Shown: positions 8,931-16,575 of the stretch, in pieces | Layout of the letters: each line of letters starts with the position of its first letter | Position numbering within the stretch: the first letter of the stretch is position 1 | Source of the DNA: an uncultured Eubacteriales bacterium | GTDB lineage: Bacteria > Bacillota > Clostridia > Monoglobales > Monoglobaceae | Assembly: GCA_900542675.1 (NCBI GenBank) | Contig: UQOT01000023.1 | Coordinates: 1-24,258, forward strand | Length of the DNA stretch: 24,258 bases | Direction: 5' to 3' | Made by a program: the position numbers and the translations under genes | The notes under the pieces: generated by a model | Seen by the model: the letters and a program-made list of their open reading frames with translations, nothing else | Database searches by the model: none | Told to the model about the DNA's origin: nothing

Positions 8931-8968
8931 TGTAATATTATATTTCCCAAAAATTAAGGAGTTGTGTT

Positions 8969-10468
8969 ATGGAAAAGTTATTAGATGCTGTAAAAATCGT
9001 GAACGATTATGTGAACGGCATAGTTTGGGGCTGGCCTGCGCTTATTTTACTTGCGTTTGTCGGTGTTCTTATGACTTGTCTTACAAAGTTTTTTCAGATT
9101 TCTCATATCGGTCACTGGTTTAAAAACACGATAGGCGCGATTTTTAAGGACAAACACGTTACCAAGCATACTGACGATAAGTCAATTTCTCAGTTTCAGA
9201 GTTTATGTACCGCGCTTGCGGCGACGGTCGGAACCGGTAATATCGCCGGCGTTGCTTCTGCTATTGTTACGGGTGGACCGGGTGCGGTTCTTTGGATGTG
9301 GATTATGTCGTTCTTCGGAATGATGACCAACTACTCGGAAAACGTTCTCGGTATTTTGTTTAGAAGAAAGAATGATAAGGGCGAATGGAGCGGCGGAGCT
9401 ATGTATTATCTTCGCGACGGACTAGGGGCTAAGAAGCATTGCAAAACACTTGGCGCTGTTCTTGCTGTTTTGTTCAGTATTTTCTGTCTGCTCGCTTCGT
9501 TCGGTATAGGAAATATGACACAGGTCAATACGATAGCAGCCAATATGTATTCGGCTTTTTCAATCCCGAAAATCGTGACAGGAATTGTGGTTATGGTTCT
9601 TGTAGGGCTTGTTGTAGTCGGCGGTTTAAAGCGTATTGCCGCTGTTACGGAAAAAATTGTTCCTGTTATGGTTTTGCTATATTTTGTCGGAACAATTGTA
9701 ATCTGTATAGTACATATAGACAAGTTCGGTGCGGTATTCAGCTCTATATTCAAGAGTGCGTTTGGACTTAAGGCGGTTGGCGGCGGTATTGTCGGCGCTG
9801 GAGTCAAAATGGCGATACAGCTTGGTATGAAGCGCGGCGTATTCTCGAACGAGGCGGGTCTCGGTTCATCGGTTATGGTTCACTCCAACTCAAACGTTAA
9901 AGAGCCTGTTCGTCAGGGTATGTGGGGCATATTTGAGGTGTTCGCGGATACAATCGTTGTTTGTACTCTTACGGCATTCTCTCTCCTCTCATCGGGACTT
10001 ATCAATCTCGAAACCGGCAAGCTTGTGAACGAAACTGCGGATACCGGTTCGCTTGTGGGTCAGGCGTTCGGTCAGACTTTTGGCCAGATTGGCGTGGCAT
10101 TCGTTGCGGTGGCGCTTCTGTTGTTTGCTTTTTCTACCGTACTCGGTTGGAGTCACTACGGAACAAAAGCTTGTGAATATCTGTTCGGCACCAAATCAAC
10201 ACTTCCGTATAGAATAATATTTGTTTTCGCGGTTATCGGCGGAGCGACAATGGGTGAAAATCTCGCCTGGGATTTATCGGATACATTTAACGGGATGATG
10301 ATGATTCCAAACCTTATAGGCGTACTTGCGCTTTCACCGCTTGTCTATAAGTGTACAAAGAATTACAGTGACAGGCACTTTAAGCATTTGGATGTAGAGC
10401 CTATACTGTCAATGCACGAGGATATTCAAAAAGAACACGCTGCGGCAGTAAAGCACGGAGCTGAATAG
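8969..10468 (+). CDS. AGCS-family sodium:alanine/glycine symporter
   Basis: This 499-residue integral membrane protein has about eleven hydrophobic segments. It carries the AGCS signature block TALAATVGTGNIAGVASAIV (about residues 82-101) followed by TGGPGAVLWMWIMSFFGM, and later GMKRGVFSNEAGLGSS, another invariant motif of the family. It should import alanine or glycine with sodium (or protons) across the cytoplasmic membrane. Length and motifs are complete, with a hydrophilic cytoplasmic tail after residue 465. It is transcribed alone from its own promoter and ends at a strong terminator. Which amino acid it prefers cannot be read from the sequence. Confidence 0.95.
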   Translation: MEKLLDAVKIVNDYVNGIVWGWPALILLAFVGVLMTCLTKFFQISHIGHWFKNTIGAIFKDKHVTKHTDDKSISQFQSLCTALAATVGTGNIAGVASAIVTGGPGAVLWMWIMSFFGMMTNYSENVLGILFRRKNDKGEWSGGAMYYLRDGLGAKKHCKTLGAVLAVLFSIFCLLASFGIGNMTQVNTIAANMYSAFSIPKIVTGIVVMVLVGLVVVGGLKRIAAVTEKIVPVMVLLYFVGTIVICIVHIDKFGAVFSSIFKSAFGLKAVGGGIVGAGVKMAIQLGMKRGVFSNEAGLGSSVMVHSNSNVKEPVRQGMWGIFEVFADTIVVCTLTAFSLLSSGLINLETGKLVNETADTGSLVGQAFGQTFGQIGVAFVAVALLLFAFSTVLGWSHYGTKACEYLFGTKSTLPYRIIFVFAVIGGATMGENLAWDLSDTFNGMMMIPNLIGVLALSPLVYKCTKNYSDRHFKHLDVEPILSMHEDIQKEHAAAVKHGAE

Positions 10469-10488
10469 AATTATAAATTATACAAATT

Positions 10489-10523
10489 AAAACGTCTGCG
10501 TTAAATAGCGCAGACGTTTTTTG
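10489..10523 (+). terminator. Rho-independent terminator after the symporter gene
   Basis: AAAACGTCTGCG (10489-10500) pairs with CGCAGACGTTTT (10509-10520) and the stem runs into TTTTTTG. It separates the symporter from the cotJ operon. Confidence 0.9.
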
Positions 10524-10624
10524 TTAACAAATAATTGCCATTTACATAGAATACAGTAGGCTTAAAGTTGTCACAATATGCCGAATTCAAATCTTATGTT
10601 AATTATGAAAGGAATGTGAATTAT

Positions 10625-10831
10625 ATGCCATATATAAACGAAACCGTATCGCTTGAAATGCCGCTCGTGGGCTACGCATATGTGCCTATTCAGCAGGCGG
10701 ACTCAAGAAACTTATTTGACCCCGAATACGGCCTTAAACAGGGTACAATATTCCCTATATTAAATAAGCCGCTCGGAGTATACGGCCATCAATATAAAGG
10801 TGATGTGATTTTTGAGGACGGAGGTATGTAA
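10625..10831 (+). CDS. cotJA: Spore coat-associated protein CotJA
   Basis: CotJA is a small protein of the cotJABC operon, made in the mother cell under sigma-E in Bacillus and needed to place CotJC in the spore coat. The product reads MPYINETVSLEMPLVGYAYV, then PIQQ, LFDPEYGLKQGTIFP and LNKPLGVYG, matching the CotJA core (AYVP.Q....Y....AL..GT.FPEL..P..G in usual form). I start at ATG 10625, which follows AAGGA at 10609-10613. The frame is open further upstream to a TTG at 10568 without a ribosome site, and the usual 80-residue family length leaves that longer form possible. Its last codons contain the ribosome binding site of cotJB. Confidence 0.88.
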   Translation: MPYINETVSLEMPLVGYAYVPIQQADSRNLFDPEYGLKQGTIFPILNKPLGVYGHQYKGDVIFEDGGM

Positions 10832-10832
10832 A

Positions 10833-11075
10833 ATGAATGGAAGAGAAGAGTTATTAAACAAGATACGTGCATTCGCATTTGCGGAAAAAGAGTGGAATTT
10901 GTATCTTGACACACATCCGACCGACAAAGAAGGTCTTTATCTTCATAAGAAGATGGCAGACAAAACAAAGGAATTAACAAAGGAATACGAGTCAAAATAC
11001 GGACCTCTCACAACGCTCAGTGCGGATAATCCCGACTGCTTTGACTGGATTAAAGGCCCGTGGCCATGGGAATAG
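10833..11075 (+). CDS. cotJB: Spore coat protein CotJB
   Basis: This 80-residue protein matches CotJB, the middle gene of the operon: ELLNKIRAFAFAEKEWNLYL, a segment with DTHPTDKEGL, the mid-protein SKYGPLT, and the very conserved end WIKGPWPWE. The start ATG 10833 stands seven bases after GGAGGT (10820-10825), which lies inside the end of cotJA, so the genes are tightly coupled. In Bacillus the protein accompanies CotJA and CotJC in the inner coat. It is complete and undamaged, unlike the next gene. Confidence 0.93.
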   Translation: MNGREELLNKIRAFAFAEKEWNLYLDTHPTDKEGLYLHKKMADKTKELTKEYESKYGPLTTLSADNPDCFDWIKGPWPWE

Positions 11076-11113
11076 AAAATAAAATAAATCTTGAATTATG
11101 GAGGTAAGACTAT

Positions 11114-11326
11114 ATGTGGAGTTATCAAAAGAAACTGCAATATCCGGTTAATATAAAAAACACCAACCCAAAGCTCGCAGCATATGTAGTGAGCCAGTAT
11201 GGCGGCCCCAACGGTGAGCTGGCGGCATCACTGAGATATTTATCACAGAGATATTCAATGCCCGACGATATGACACGAGCACTCCTCACCGATATAGGTA
11301 CAGAGGAATTGGCGCACACAGGTTAG
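11114..11326 (+). pseudogene. cotJC: cotJC, 5' part only, interrupted by the mobile element
   Basis: CotJC is a manganese-catalase-family spore coat protein of about 190 residues. Here the gene starts normally (GGAGG, then ATG 11114) and encodes MWSYQKKLQYPVNI, AAYVVSQYGGPNGELAASL and YLSQRYSMP, then LLTDIGTEELAH, all typical. Identity to the family stops after the histidine codon at 11315-11317; normally Leu/Met-Glu-Met-Ile follows. Instead the frame adds two codons and stops at 11326 in foreign sequence. About 110-120 C-terminal residues, including the later metal ligands, are missing. Because a serine recombinase starts immediately beyond, I read this as clean insertion and not decay. The 3' part should lie at the far end of the element, outside this window. 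Confidence 0.9.
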
Positions 11327-11345
11327 ATGTTTCATACTTACATAT
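11290..11345. other. Left attachment junction (attL) in cotJC
   Basis: The crossover must lie close to 11310-11320 (GGCGCACACA), where cotJC similarity ends and element sequence begins. The left side is the cotJC half of attB; the right side (ACAGGTTAGATG onward) is the attP half. Exact core bases need the right end of the element. Confidence 0.6.
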
Positions 11346-11350
11346 TAACA

Positions 11351-11379
11351 AAAGTCTGCTCTTTATTTTGGCAGACTTT
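11351..11379 (-). terminator. Hairpin at the end of the recombinase gene
   Basis: AAAGTCTGC (11351-11359) pairs with GCAGACTTT (11371-11379). The recombinase stop codon (11363-11365) is in the loop. It probably ends recombinase transcription before it enters cotJC in antisense; the T-tract is short. Confidence 0.6.
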
Positions 11380-12949
11380 GTATTTTTGTGTTTGGTATTT
11401 TGGGATATATTACTATTTCAAAATTATCTGCGTTGTATCGCGTTCCTTTCTTATGCTTGGTATACACAACCCTTTCAATAATTTCTTTTAAAATTCTGTT
11501 CTTTGCCTCCGCATCAGTAAGTTCATTGTATATTGATAATATTTTTTCTGTTCTTGGGATAAATCCATTCAGCGATTTATTTGGTTGCTCTTCGAGAACA
11601 CTATTTTTCAAATATTCCTTCTGTTTTAAATATTCACTCTTTTTGCCAGCAATTATCCTTGAACGCTCCAAAAAAATATCGGATGTGTATATTCCTTGTT
11701 CCAAGAAATCATAAAGACTATTCATTTGGATATCCAATTTCTTTAATTCAGAATTGACTTCCAATAGTTTTGATTTTGCAATGTCTTCTTTGACAGAATT
11801 AGCTTCTCGGTACTCAGAGTTTAAATTCAAGCTATATCCTTCAAGCCATTCTTTTAAAGCTGCAAGTATTCGATTTTCTACAAGATATAAAGCTGAACCA
11901 ATATTATTGCATCGAAGTGTCGTACATATTAACCCCTTAGGAGTGTTATTGCTGTATGGTCTTCCAACCATCTTATGTCCACATTCAGAGCATACTATTA
12001 ATCCGGACAAAGGATTGCTGATTTTCTTATTTATACCGATAGGCGTTGCCTTGTTTTGACTAATATAATATTGAGCTTTGTCAAATATTTTAGTATCTAT
12101 AATAGGTTTATGTATACCATCCACTAACAAAATTTCCTTGTTTCTTGGTCGAGTCTTAACCTTTTGCCCATTTACGATACTATTTACCGTTTTGCGATAA
12201 TCCCATCTTATCTTTCCTATGTATACCGGATTTGTTAGAATTCCCCGTACTGTTGCAACTGCCCAAACATCGGAATATCGCGGTTTAATTCCCATATCTT
12301 GAAGTTTTCGACAAATTTTGGATACGCCTATTCGTTCGCTGTCTCCATTCTCGCAGGTGTATAATTCAAAAATTAATTTTACAATTTTCGCTTCATCTTC
12401 ATCTACTTCAAGACTGTATCCCTTTGAACCATCAATTTTTATTTTACGGTAACCATACGGAGGTCTGCTTCCAAGATAATTACCTTCTTTTACAGAAGCA
12501 ATACGACCGCGTTGTAATCGACGATTTATCACTTTGTATTCACGCCGTGACATAAATAGTCCAAATTCAAAATACTCCTCATCAAACTCATTATTTGGAT
12601 TATAAGTTTTTACCGGCGTAATAATCTTAGTATTGCTATATTTAAAAGTTTGACTTATTATACCTTGGTCAATTGTATCGCCTCGCGCAAGACGCTCAAC
12701 CTCCATTACAAGGACCCCGTCCCAGCATCCGCCTTCCACACTTGCGAGCAGCTCCTGCACAACAGGTCTGCTGGCAATAGTGTCTCCGGACACAACCTCG
12801 CGGTATATTTTTGTTATATTCAAGTTCATTTTTCCGCCAAGTTCAAGTAAAGCCTTTTCGTGACGACTCAATACTTCCTCTACTGTTTGTTCGGCTAATC
12901 CCTCATCGGCTCGCGATTTACGTAAATATATACAATATTCTCCGCTCAT
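11363..12949 (-). CDS. Large serine recombinase (integrase/excisionase of the element)
   Basis: This 528-residue site-specific recombinase has an N-terminal resolvase domain with the catalytic serine S12 in YLRKSRADE. R64-type arginines in ASRPVVQELL and MEVERLARGD follow. Then comes a recombinase domain (RPPYGYRKIKIDG to VRGILTNPVYIGKIRW), a zinc-ribbon with CSECGHKM and a later CTTLRC, and a C-terminal coiled coil of about 100 residues rich in K and E. Such enzymes integrate by attP x attB and need a directionality factor to excise; SpoIVCA, which excises skin from sigK, is of this class. The ATG at 12949 follows GGTGAAAG. The gene points toward attL, only about 45 bp away, so it is almost certainly the enzyme that made this insertion. 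Confidence 0.95.
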   Translation of the reverse strand: MSGEYCIYLRKSRADEGLAEQTVEEVLSRHEKALLELGGKMNLNITKIYREVVSGDTIASRPVVQELLASVEGGCWDGVLVMEVERLARGDTIDQGIISQTFKYSNTKIITPVKTYNPNNEFDEEYFEFGLFMSRREYKVINRRLQRGRIASVKEGNYLGSRPPYGYRKIKIDGSKGYSLEVDEDEAKIVKLIFELYTCENGDSERIGVSKICRKLQDMGIKPRYSDVWAVATVRGILTNPVYIGKIRWDYRKTVNSIVNGQKVKTRPRNKEILLVDGIHKPIIDTKIFDKAQYYISQNKATPIGINKKISNPLSGLIVCSECGHKMVGRPYSNNTPKGLICTTLRCNNIGSALYLVENRILAALKEWLEGYSLNLNSEYREANSVKEDIAKSKLLEVNSELKKLDIQMNSLYDFLEQGIYTSDIFLERSRIIAGKKSEYLKQKEYLKNSVLEEQPNKSLNGFIPRTEKILSIYNELTDAEAKNRILKEIIERVVYTKHKKGTRYNADNFEIVIYPKIPNTKIQSLPK

Positions 12950-12980
12950 TCTTTCACCGCCCTATTCATATTATATATAC

Positions 12981-13009
12981 AAAATAGAGCATATAAAACT
13001 CAAAGTCAA
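12981..13009 (-). promoter_or_regulatory. Possible promoter for the serine recombinase
   Basis: On the minus strand TTGACT (13004-13009) and TATTTT (12981-12986) are 17 bases apart, about 30 bases upstream of the recombinase start. This is sigma-A-like. I see no confident sigma-E or sigma-K box, but these are degenerate and could be missed. Confidence 0.45.
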
Positions 13010-13142
13010 TACAACTTGATAATATATATCTATATGTGATAAATTATAACATTTTTTGATATTTTCAAACAAATATGTTACAGAAGTGTTACAACGTGGT
13101 ATGCTTACTATATCATTTAAAGCAATCTCGGAGAGAATAGAT

Positions 13143-13295
13143 ATGAATAAATATGACTCTATACTTAAAAACGATAATAAAAATATCATCACATCAGAGA
13201 AAGAAGTGCTGCGAAACAAATTTTTAAAACTGCTTGCCGAAGCTAATGAAGATGTAATACTAAAAGCTATTGAATACATCAATAAAAAATTTTGA
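13143..13295 (+). CDS. Small 50-residue protein of unknown function
   Basis: An ATG at 13143 preceded by GGAGAG (13130-13135) opens a 50-codon frame beginning MNKYDSILKNDNKNIITSEK and ending in a charged helix (LLAEANEDVILKAIEYINKK). I do not recognise it. It has no membrane segment. It is divergent from the serine recombinase, a position where small recombination directionality factors or regulators are often found, so either role is possible. Two TGTTACA direct repeats (13076-13082 and 13087-13093), 11 bases apart, lie just upstream and may be operator sites. Confidence 0.5.
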   Translation: MNKYDSILKNDNKNIITSEKEVLRNKFLKLLAEANEDVILKAIEYINKKF

Positions 13296-13320
13296 ACATT
13301 TTAGCCCTGTTATAAACAAA

Positions 13321-13344
13321 AGCGAGACCCGTATCGGCCTCGCT
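13321..13344 (-). terminator. Terminator for the leftward ART-like operon
   Basis: AGCGAG (13321-13326) pairs with CTCGCT (13339-13344), with CC/GG pairs extending the stem. Read on the minus strand the stem is followed by TTTTGTTT. It closes the operon starting at 14310. Confidence 0.75.
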
Positions 13345-13446
13345 AAAATAAACTACATTTATTGGTTCCCGTTAGTTTATTGTGTTAATTGTAACTATTG
13401 TAACACTTATTAATCTATGTATTGTTTAATCTTTTATTCGGGTCAA

Positions 13447-14078
13447 TTAAGGAACATTCCAATTGCTATCAACATCTCTTGGTATGAAAAAGCCTTTTAT
13501 ACAATTAGGGTTTCTTATACATATCTGTATGTGAGTTTTTTCTCTAAAGCCCGATGTAGGATAAATCTCTCCTCCTTCGACAAAAAGACCTCTTACAGAG
13601 TCAAAAGATGGGAGTGAACTACTGTCACGAAGTTCATGTAAATTTTGTATAACAGCACAATCCAAATCTCGTAGAAGTAAATCTGTATTCATTCCCACAT
13701 TTTTGTTTACCGGAATTGTTTTGTTCATTGTTTTACATTCCTCAACAAAAATATTGTACGAGCTTTCAATAACTCAATGCTTCTGCTATCCAATAAATTC
13801 AAGCAATATCCTAAATCAATTACTGCTCCAAGCACAGCAGGGGTTTTAACTTTTGAATTTTTACTTTTTGATTGTTGTTCTGCCCACTGCCAAGCTCTGC
13901 GAAGATTTTGTTCCCAAAAGTACATTCCATTGCCAAGCCAATCGTAACTGTTTTGACTCTTCTTTAATTGTATTCGTCCATTAATAATATTATCGCAGGT
14001 ATCTTTGTCGCACCCGTGAAAACCAATGATAAGATTAGGAACATTGGTATACATTCTATGCTGTTTACTGTTAATCAT
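13447..14078 (-). pseudogene. ADP-ribosyltransferase-like protein, split by a frameshift
   Basis: Two abutting frames (14078-13725 and 13728-13447) encode the two halves of one protein of about 210 residues. The first half has GFHGCDKDTCDNII (from residue 19) and SYDWLGNGMYFWEQN (about 44), a pattern like ADP-ribosyltransferase/DUF3990-type proteins, then VLGAVIDLGYCLNLLDS. The second has LDCAVIQNLHELRDSS, FDSVRGLFVEG and GFREKTHIQICIRNPNCIKG. I recall these blocks as consecutive in one uninterrupted family. The break is at a run of five A (13747-13751, plus strand): one more base there joins the halves through IFFVEECKTMNKTIPV. It may be a true mutation, a sequencing error or programmed frameshifting. 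The activity (toxin-like modification) is an inference from fold resemblance. Confidence 0.65.
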
Positions 14079-14310
14079 CTGAAATTATTATCCTTTTGTA
14101 TTTTTTCGCAATATTTCCATCTTTATTCATAATGCCAGCACGAATCCATCTTTTTCTAACTATCACTGTCGCTGCTGCAATATCAGATGCTTTCTTTGAA
14201 GAATTAATTTGTTTCAAATATTGAATATACTCTTGTTGGCATCTTGCAAATTCATCCTCACTTTTTGGGTCAAATGATAATGTTGTGTGATTAATAGTTT
14301 TTGTTGTCAT
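14071..14310 (-). CDS. Small partner protein of the ART-like gene
   Basis: This 79-residue protein (MTTKTINHTTLSFDPKSEDE, then QEYIQYLKQ, SSKKASDIAAATVIVRKRWI, and NIAKKYKRII at the end) is of unrecognised family. The start is ATG 14310, ten bases after AGGAGG (14321-14326); the upstream in-frame ATG at 14319 is only one base from that site. Its stop overlaps the start of the ART-like gene by eight bases (ATGATTAA), so the two are translationally coupled, as in toxin-antitoxin pairs. An antitoxin or cofactor role is plausible, but nothing in the protein itself proves it. Confidence 0.7.
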   Translation of the reverse strand: MTTKTINHTTLSFDPKSEDEFARCQQEYIQYLKQINSSKKASDIAAATVIVRKRWIRAGIMNKDGNIAKKYKRIIISDD

Positions 14311-14343
14311 TAAATTCATCCCTCCTATTGCTATGCTACTTAT

Positions 14344-14349
14344 ATTATA
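14344..14349 (-). promoter_or_regulatory. Extended -10 promoter of the ART-like operon
   Basis: The minus strand carries TGATATAAT, an extended -10 (TGnTATAAT), about 20 bases before the ribosome binding site. No good -35 is visible. Confidence 0.5.
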
Positions 14350-14412
14350 TCATATAATAACATACATTAAAAGTGCCTTTTTATTCCAAATTGTACCAAT
14401 TCAAATTTAATT

Positions 14413-14874
14413 TCAGCTTTCAAGTAATTCCTTTTTCTTTTTATCAAACTCCTCTTGAGTTATAATACCTTCATCAAGAAGTTCTTTAAACTTACGTATT
14501 TCGTCGGCAACGGAATATCGGATTTGTTCTGAGTTGCCTGAAAACGAGCCATTATCAAATTCAGATTTTGCTTTTTGTATTTCTTCTATCCATTTTTCTT
14601 TGTTACTTAAAAGGAATTTATGAACATCATCACTTGTCGTTATGACATCGAGGCTCTGCCTAACAATACGCCAAGTACCAAGTCTGACATCTTTAATGTT
14701 TTTTAATTCGATTTCAATATCATACAAGAAATTGGAATTAATCAGCGGAAGATAATGCTTTAAATATCCCAATCTCCGATTAGTAAGAATTAACTCACCA
14801 CCGTTTATAGTATCCCACATATGCTCAATAGACGTAGCAGGACTGCGTAAAATTATTTTTTCACTATTATTCAT
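14413..14874 (-). CDS. PH-like/SHOCT-domain protein
   Basis: This 153-residue protein has an N-terminal part resembling bacterial PH/GRAM-like domains (GGELILTNRRLGYLKHY, then IELKNIKDVRLG). Its C-terminus is a classic SHOCT motif: EIRKFKELLDEGIITQEEFD followed by KKKKELLES. SHOCT is a short helical oligomerisation domain common at protein ends. The start is taken at ATG 14874, ten bases from AGGAG (14885-14889); the in-frame TTG at 14883 is too close. It has its own promoter just before it and is likely accessory cargo of the element. No enzymatic residues are seen. Function is unknown. Confidence 0.8.
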   Translation of the reverse strand: MNNSEKIILRSPATSIEHMWDTINGGELILTNRRLGYLKHYLPLINSNFLYDIEIELKNIKDVRLGTWRIVRQSLDVITTSDDVHKFLLSNKEKWIEEIQKAKSEFDNGSFSGNSEQIRYSVADEIRKFKELLDEGIITQEEFDKKKKELLES

Positions 14875-14964
14875 CTCAACCAATCTCCTAAAGCAACTTA
14901 AATATAAAAAGGATTTTTATCCTCTTCAGAGCATTTTATAAGTACCATATTACCACCCAACATA

Positions 14965-14993
14965 ATAATAACATAAGTATTTAATATTGTCAA
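14965..14993 (-). promoter_or_regulatory. Promoter for the SHOCT gene
   Basis: On the minus strand consensus TTGACA (14988-14993) and TATTAT (14965-14970) are exactly 17 bases apart, immediately after the FtsK-like stop. The SHOCT gene is therefore expressed independently. A small GGAT/ATCC hairpin lies in the leader near 14911. Confidence 0.7.
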
Positions 14994-14997
14994 AAAA

Positions 14998-16185
14998 TTA
15001 AAACACATTATCTCCCAAATCATATTGACTTTTTATAAAATTAACAACCGCATCTATTTCTTTGTGGGAAATAAAACAACCTTTTATTCTCAGAGGAGGG
15101 TTGGAATTACCGGGCATATATAACATATCACCATTGCCGAATAATTTAAAATCTACACCCAACCGCCTTCTTTCGTCCTCCTCTGTCGGTGTAGAAAGAA
15201 GAATTCTTGATTGAAAATTCCATTTGACCGATTTCACATAAGTGTTATAATTAATACACGATGTTGTTGCAACCATATGTATTCCTACACAACTTCCAAA
15301 TACAAGAATACGATTTATTGATTCTTCAATTTCCGTTTCCCTAAGCATAATCAAATCCAAAAGCTCGTCAATAAAAATTACAATCTTAGGTATCTTCTCA
15401 TACGGTTTACCGTTTCTTTCCATCAGCCGATTATATTCGTCAAGACTTCTAACGTTGTTATCCTTTAATAGGTTATACCTGTTCTGCATCTCGACAACCG
15501 TCCAATTCAGCGCACCCACAGCGTGATTGGGGTCGATTATTACCGGAATTAAAAGGTGTGGCATTCCATTATATACGCCAAGCTCAACCATTTTGGTGTC
15601 AACCATTATCATTTTGACCTCGTCGGGCGTCGCCTTATAGAGTAGGCTCGTTATAAGTGAATTTATGCACACCGACTTACCCGAGCCGGTAGCGCCGACA
15701 ATGAGCATATGCGGAAAGTCCGCAATGTCCGCTATAACGCACTCGCCTCTTATATCTTTGCCAAGCGCAACCGTCGTTCTTGACTTGCTCCTTTTAAATT
15801 CTTCGGTATCCATTACCTCGCGCATTGACACGTCATACGATGTTAAGTTAGGAATTTCTATATCTATTGCCGATTTACCCGGGATAGGCGCTTCAATTCT
15901 CACTCCAGACACGGCAAGCCTCAACGCAATATCATCTGACAAATCGGTAATCTTTGAAACCTTTATGCCGACTCCAAGCTGAAGTCCAAATCTCGTGACC
16001 GACGGACCCTGAGTAATATCTATTAACTTTGCATCAATCTTAAAACTGCGTAAAGTATCTAAGAGCTTAATTGCTTTTTCCTCGAGATACCGCCTAATTT
16101 CAGCAGGAGATTTTCGGCAGGATTTGGGTATTTCAAGCAATCCCAAACCCGGTAATTTGTACAAAATCATTTCACAAGAATCCAT
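14998..16185 (-). CDS. Orphan FtsK/SpoIIIE-type DNA translocase motor
   Basis: This 395-residue protein is the motor part of FtsK/SpoIIIE. It has the alpha domain (ITQGPSVTRFGLQL near residue 58, IPGKSAIDIEIPN at 101-113), Walker A GATGSGKS at 164-171, MVDTKMVELGVYNGMPHLL near 195, and Walker B IVIFIDEL at 268-275. It lacks the four-helix membrane anchor, the long linker and the winged-helix gamma domain that reads KOPS/SRS. It ends just where gamma would begin. It is therefore a soluble double-stranded-DNA pump without the usual polarity reader. It lies 31 bp after an Xre repressor on the same strand and should be cotranscribed with it, giving expression in the integrated state. Roles in element segregation, DNA transfer or maintenance are possible. 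Confidence 0.88.
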   Translation of the reverse strand: MDSCEMILYKLPGLGLLEIPKSCRKSPAEIRRYLEEKAIKLLDTLRSFKIDAKLIDITQGPSVTRFGLQLGVGIKVSKITDLSDDIALRLAVSGVRIEAPIPGKSAIDIEIPNLTSYDVSMREVMDTEEFKRSKSRTTVALGKDIRGECVIADIADFPHMLIVGATGSGKSVCINSLITSLLYKATPDEVKMIMVDTKMVELGVYNGMPHLLIPVIIDPNHAVGALNWTVVEMQNRYNLLKDNNVRSLDEYNRLMERNGKPYEKIPKIVIFIDELLDLIMLRETEIEESINRILVFGSCVGIHMVATTSCINYNTYVKSVKWNFQSRILLSTPTEEDERRRLGVDFKLFGNGDMLYMPGNSNPPLRIKGCFISHKEIDAVVNFIKSQYDLGDNVF

Positions 16186-16216
16186 ACTTAAAATTCACCA
16201 CCTATACATAAACTAC

Positions 16217-16540
16217 TTAGAAATCCTTACTTAACAAAAACTCCATATATCGGAGCACGTCCTTTTGTTGCTCGGCAGATAATTGGTCATATTTTTCAAG
16301 CAATGCACTTTTTGCCTCAGTAAGACTTGACTCTGTAGCAACATCCTCAGAACCTAACAGATATTCAACGTCAGTATCCAACACTTCTGCAATTTTTGAA
16401 AGGTGCTTCTTATATGATTTTGTTTTTCCTTTTTTCCAATCAGTCACAGCAGAGCGGTTAATGCCAGCTTTTTGACAAAATTCAGTCTCGCTAAGACCGC
16501 TTTTCCATAACAAATCTAATATTTTATATAAAGTATCCAA
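16217..16540 (-). CDS. XRE-family repressor of switch 1
   Basis: This 107-residue regulator has an N-terminal Cro/CI helix-turn-helix (SGLSETEFCQKAGINRSAVT at about 14-33, then DWKKGKTKSYKKHLSKIAEVL) and DVEYLLG. A C-terminal helical part (LLEKYDQLSAEQQKDVLRYM) is typical of phage-type repressors without a protease domain. The start is TTG at 16540, seven bases after GAGGTGAG. Two palindromes (16576-16591 and 16605-16620) lie between it and the divergent gene, so it very likely represses that promoter and perhaps itself. The FtsK-like gene follows in the same operon. Confidence 0.88.
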   Translation of the reverse strand: MDTLYKILDLLWKSGLSETEFCQKAGINRSAVTDWKKGKTKSYKKHLSKIAEVLDTDVEYLLGSEDVATESSLTEAKSALLEKYDQLSAEQQKDVLRYMEFLLSKDF

Positions 16541-16575
16541 AAAGACTCACCTCGTTTTGTCAACAATTTACAATA

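Noticed and set aside
9406..9807. Minus-strand threonine/proline-rich frame within the symporter gene
   Set aside because: It is a shadow of the AGCS transporter, whose motifs are intact in the plus frame.
11290..11345. tRNA gene as the integration target
   Set aside because: No tRNA-like cloverleaf or CCA end is visible at the junction; the target is plainly the cotJC reading frame.
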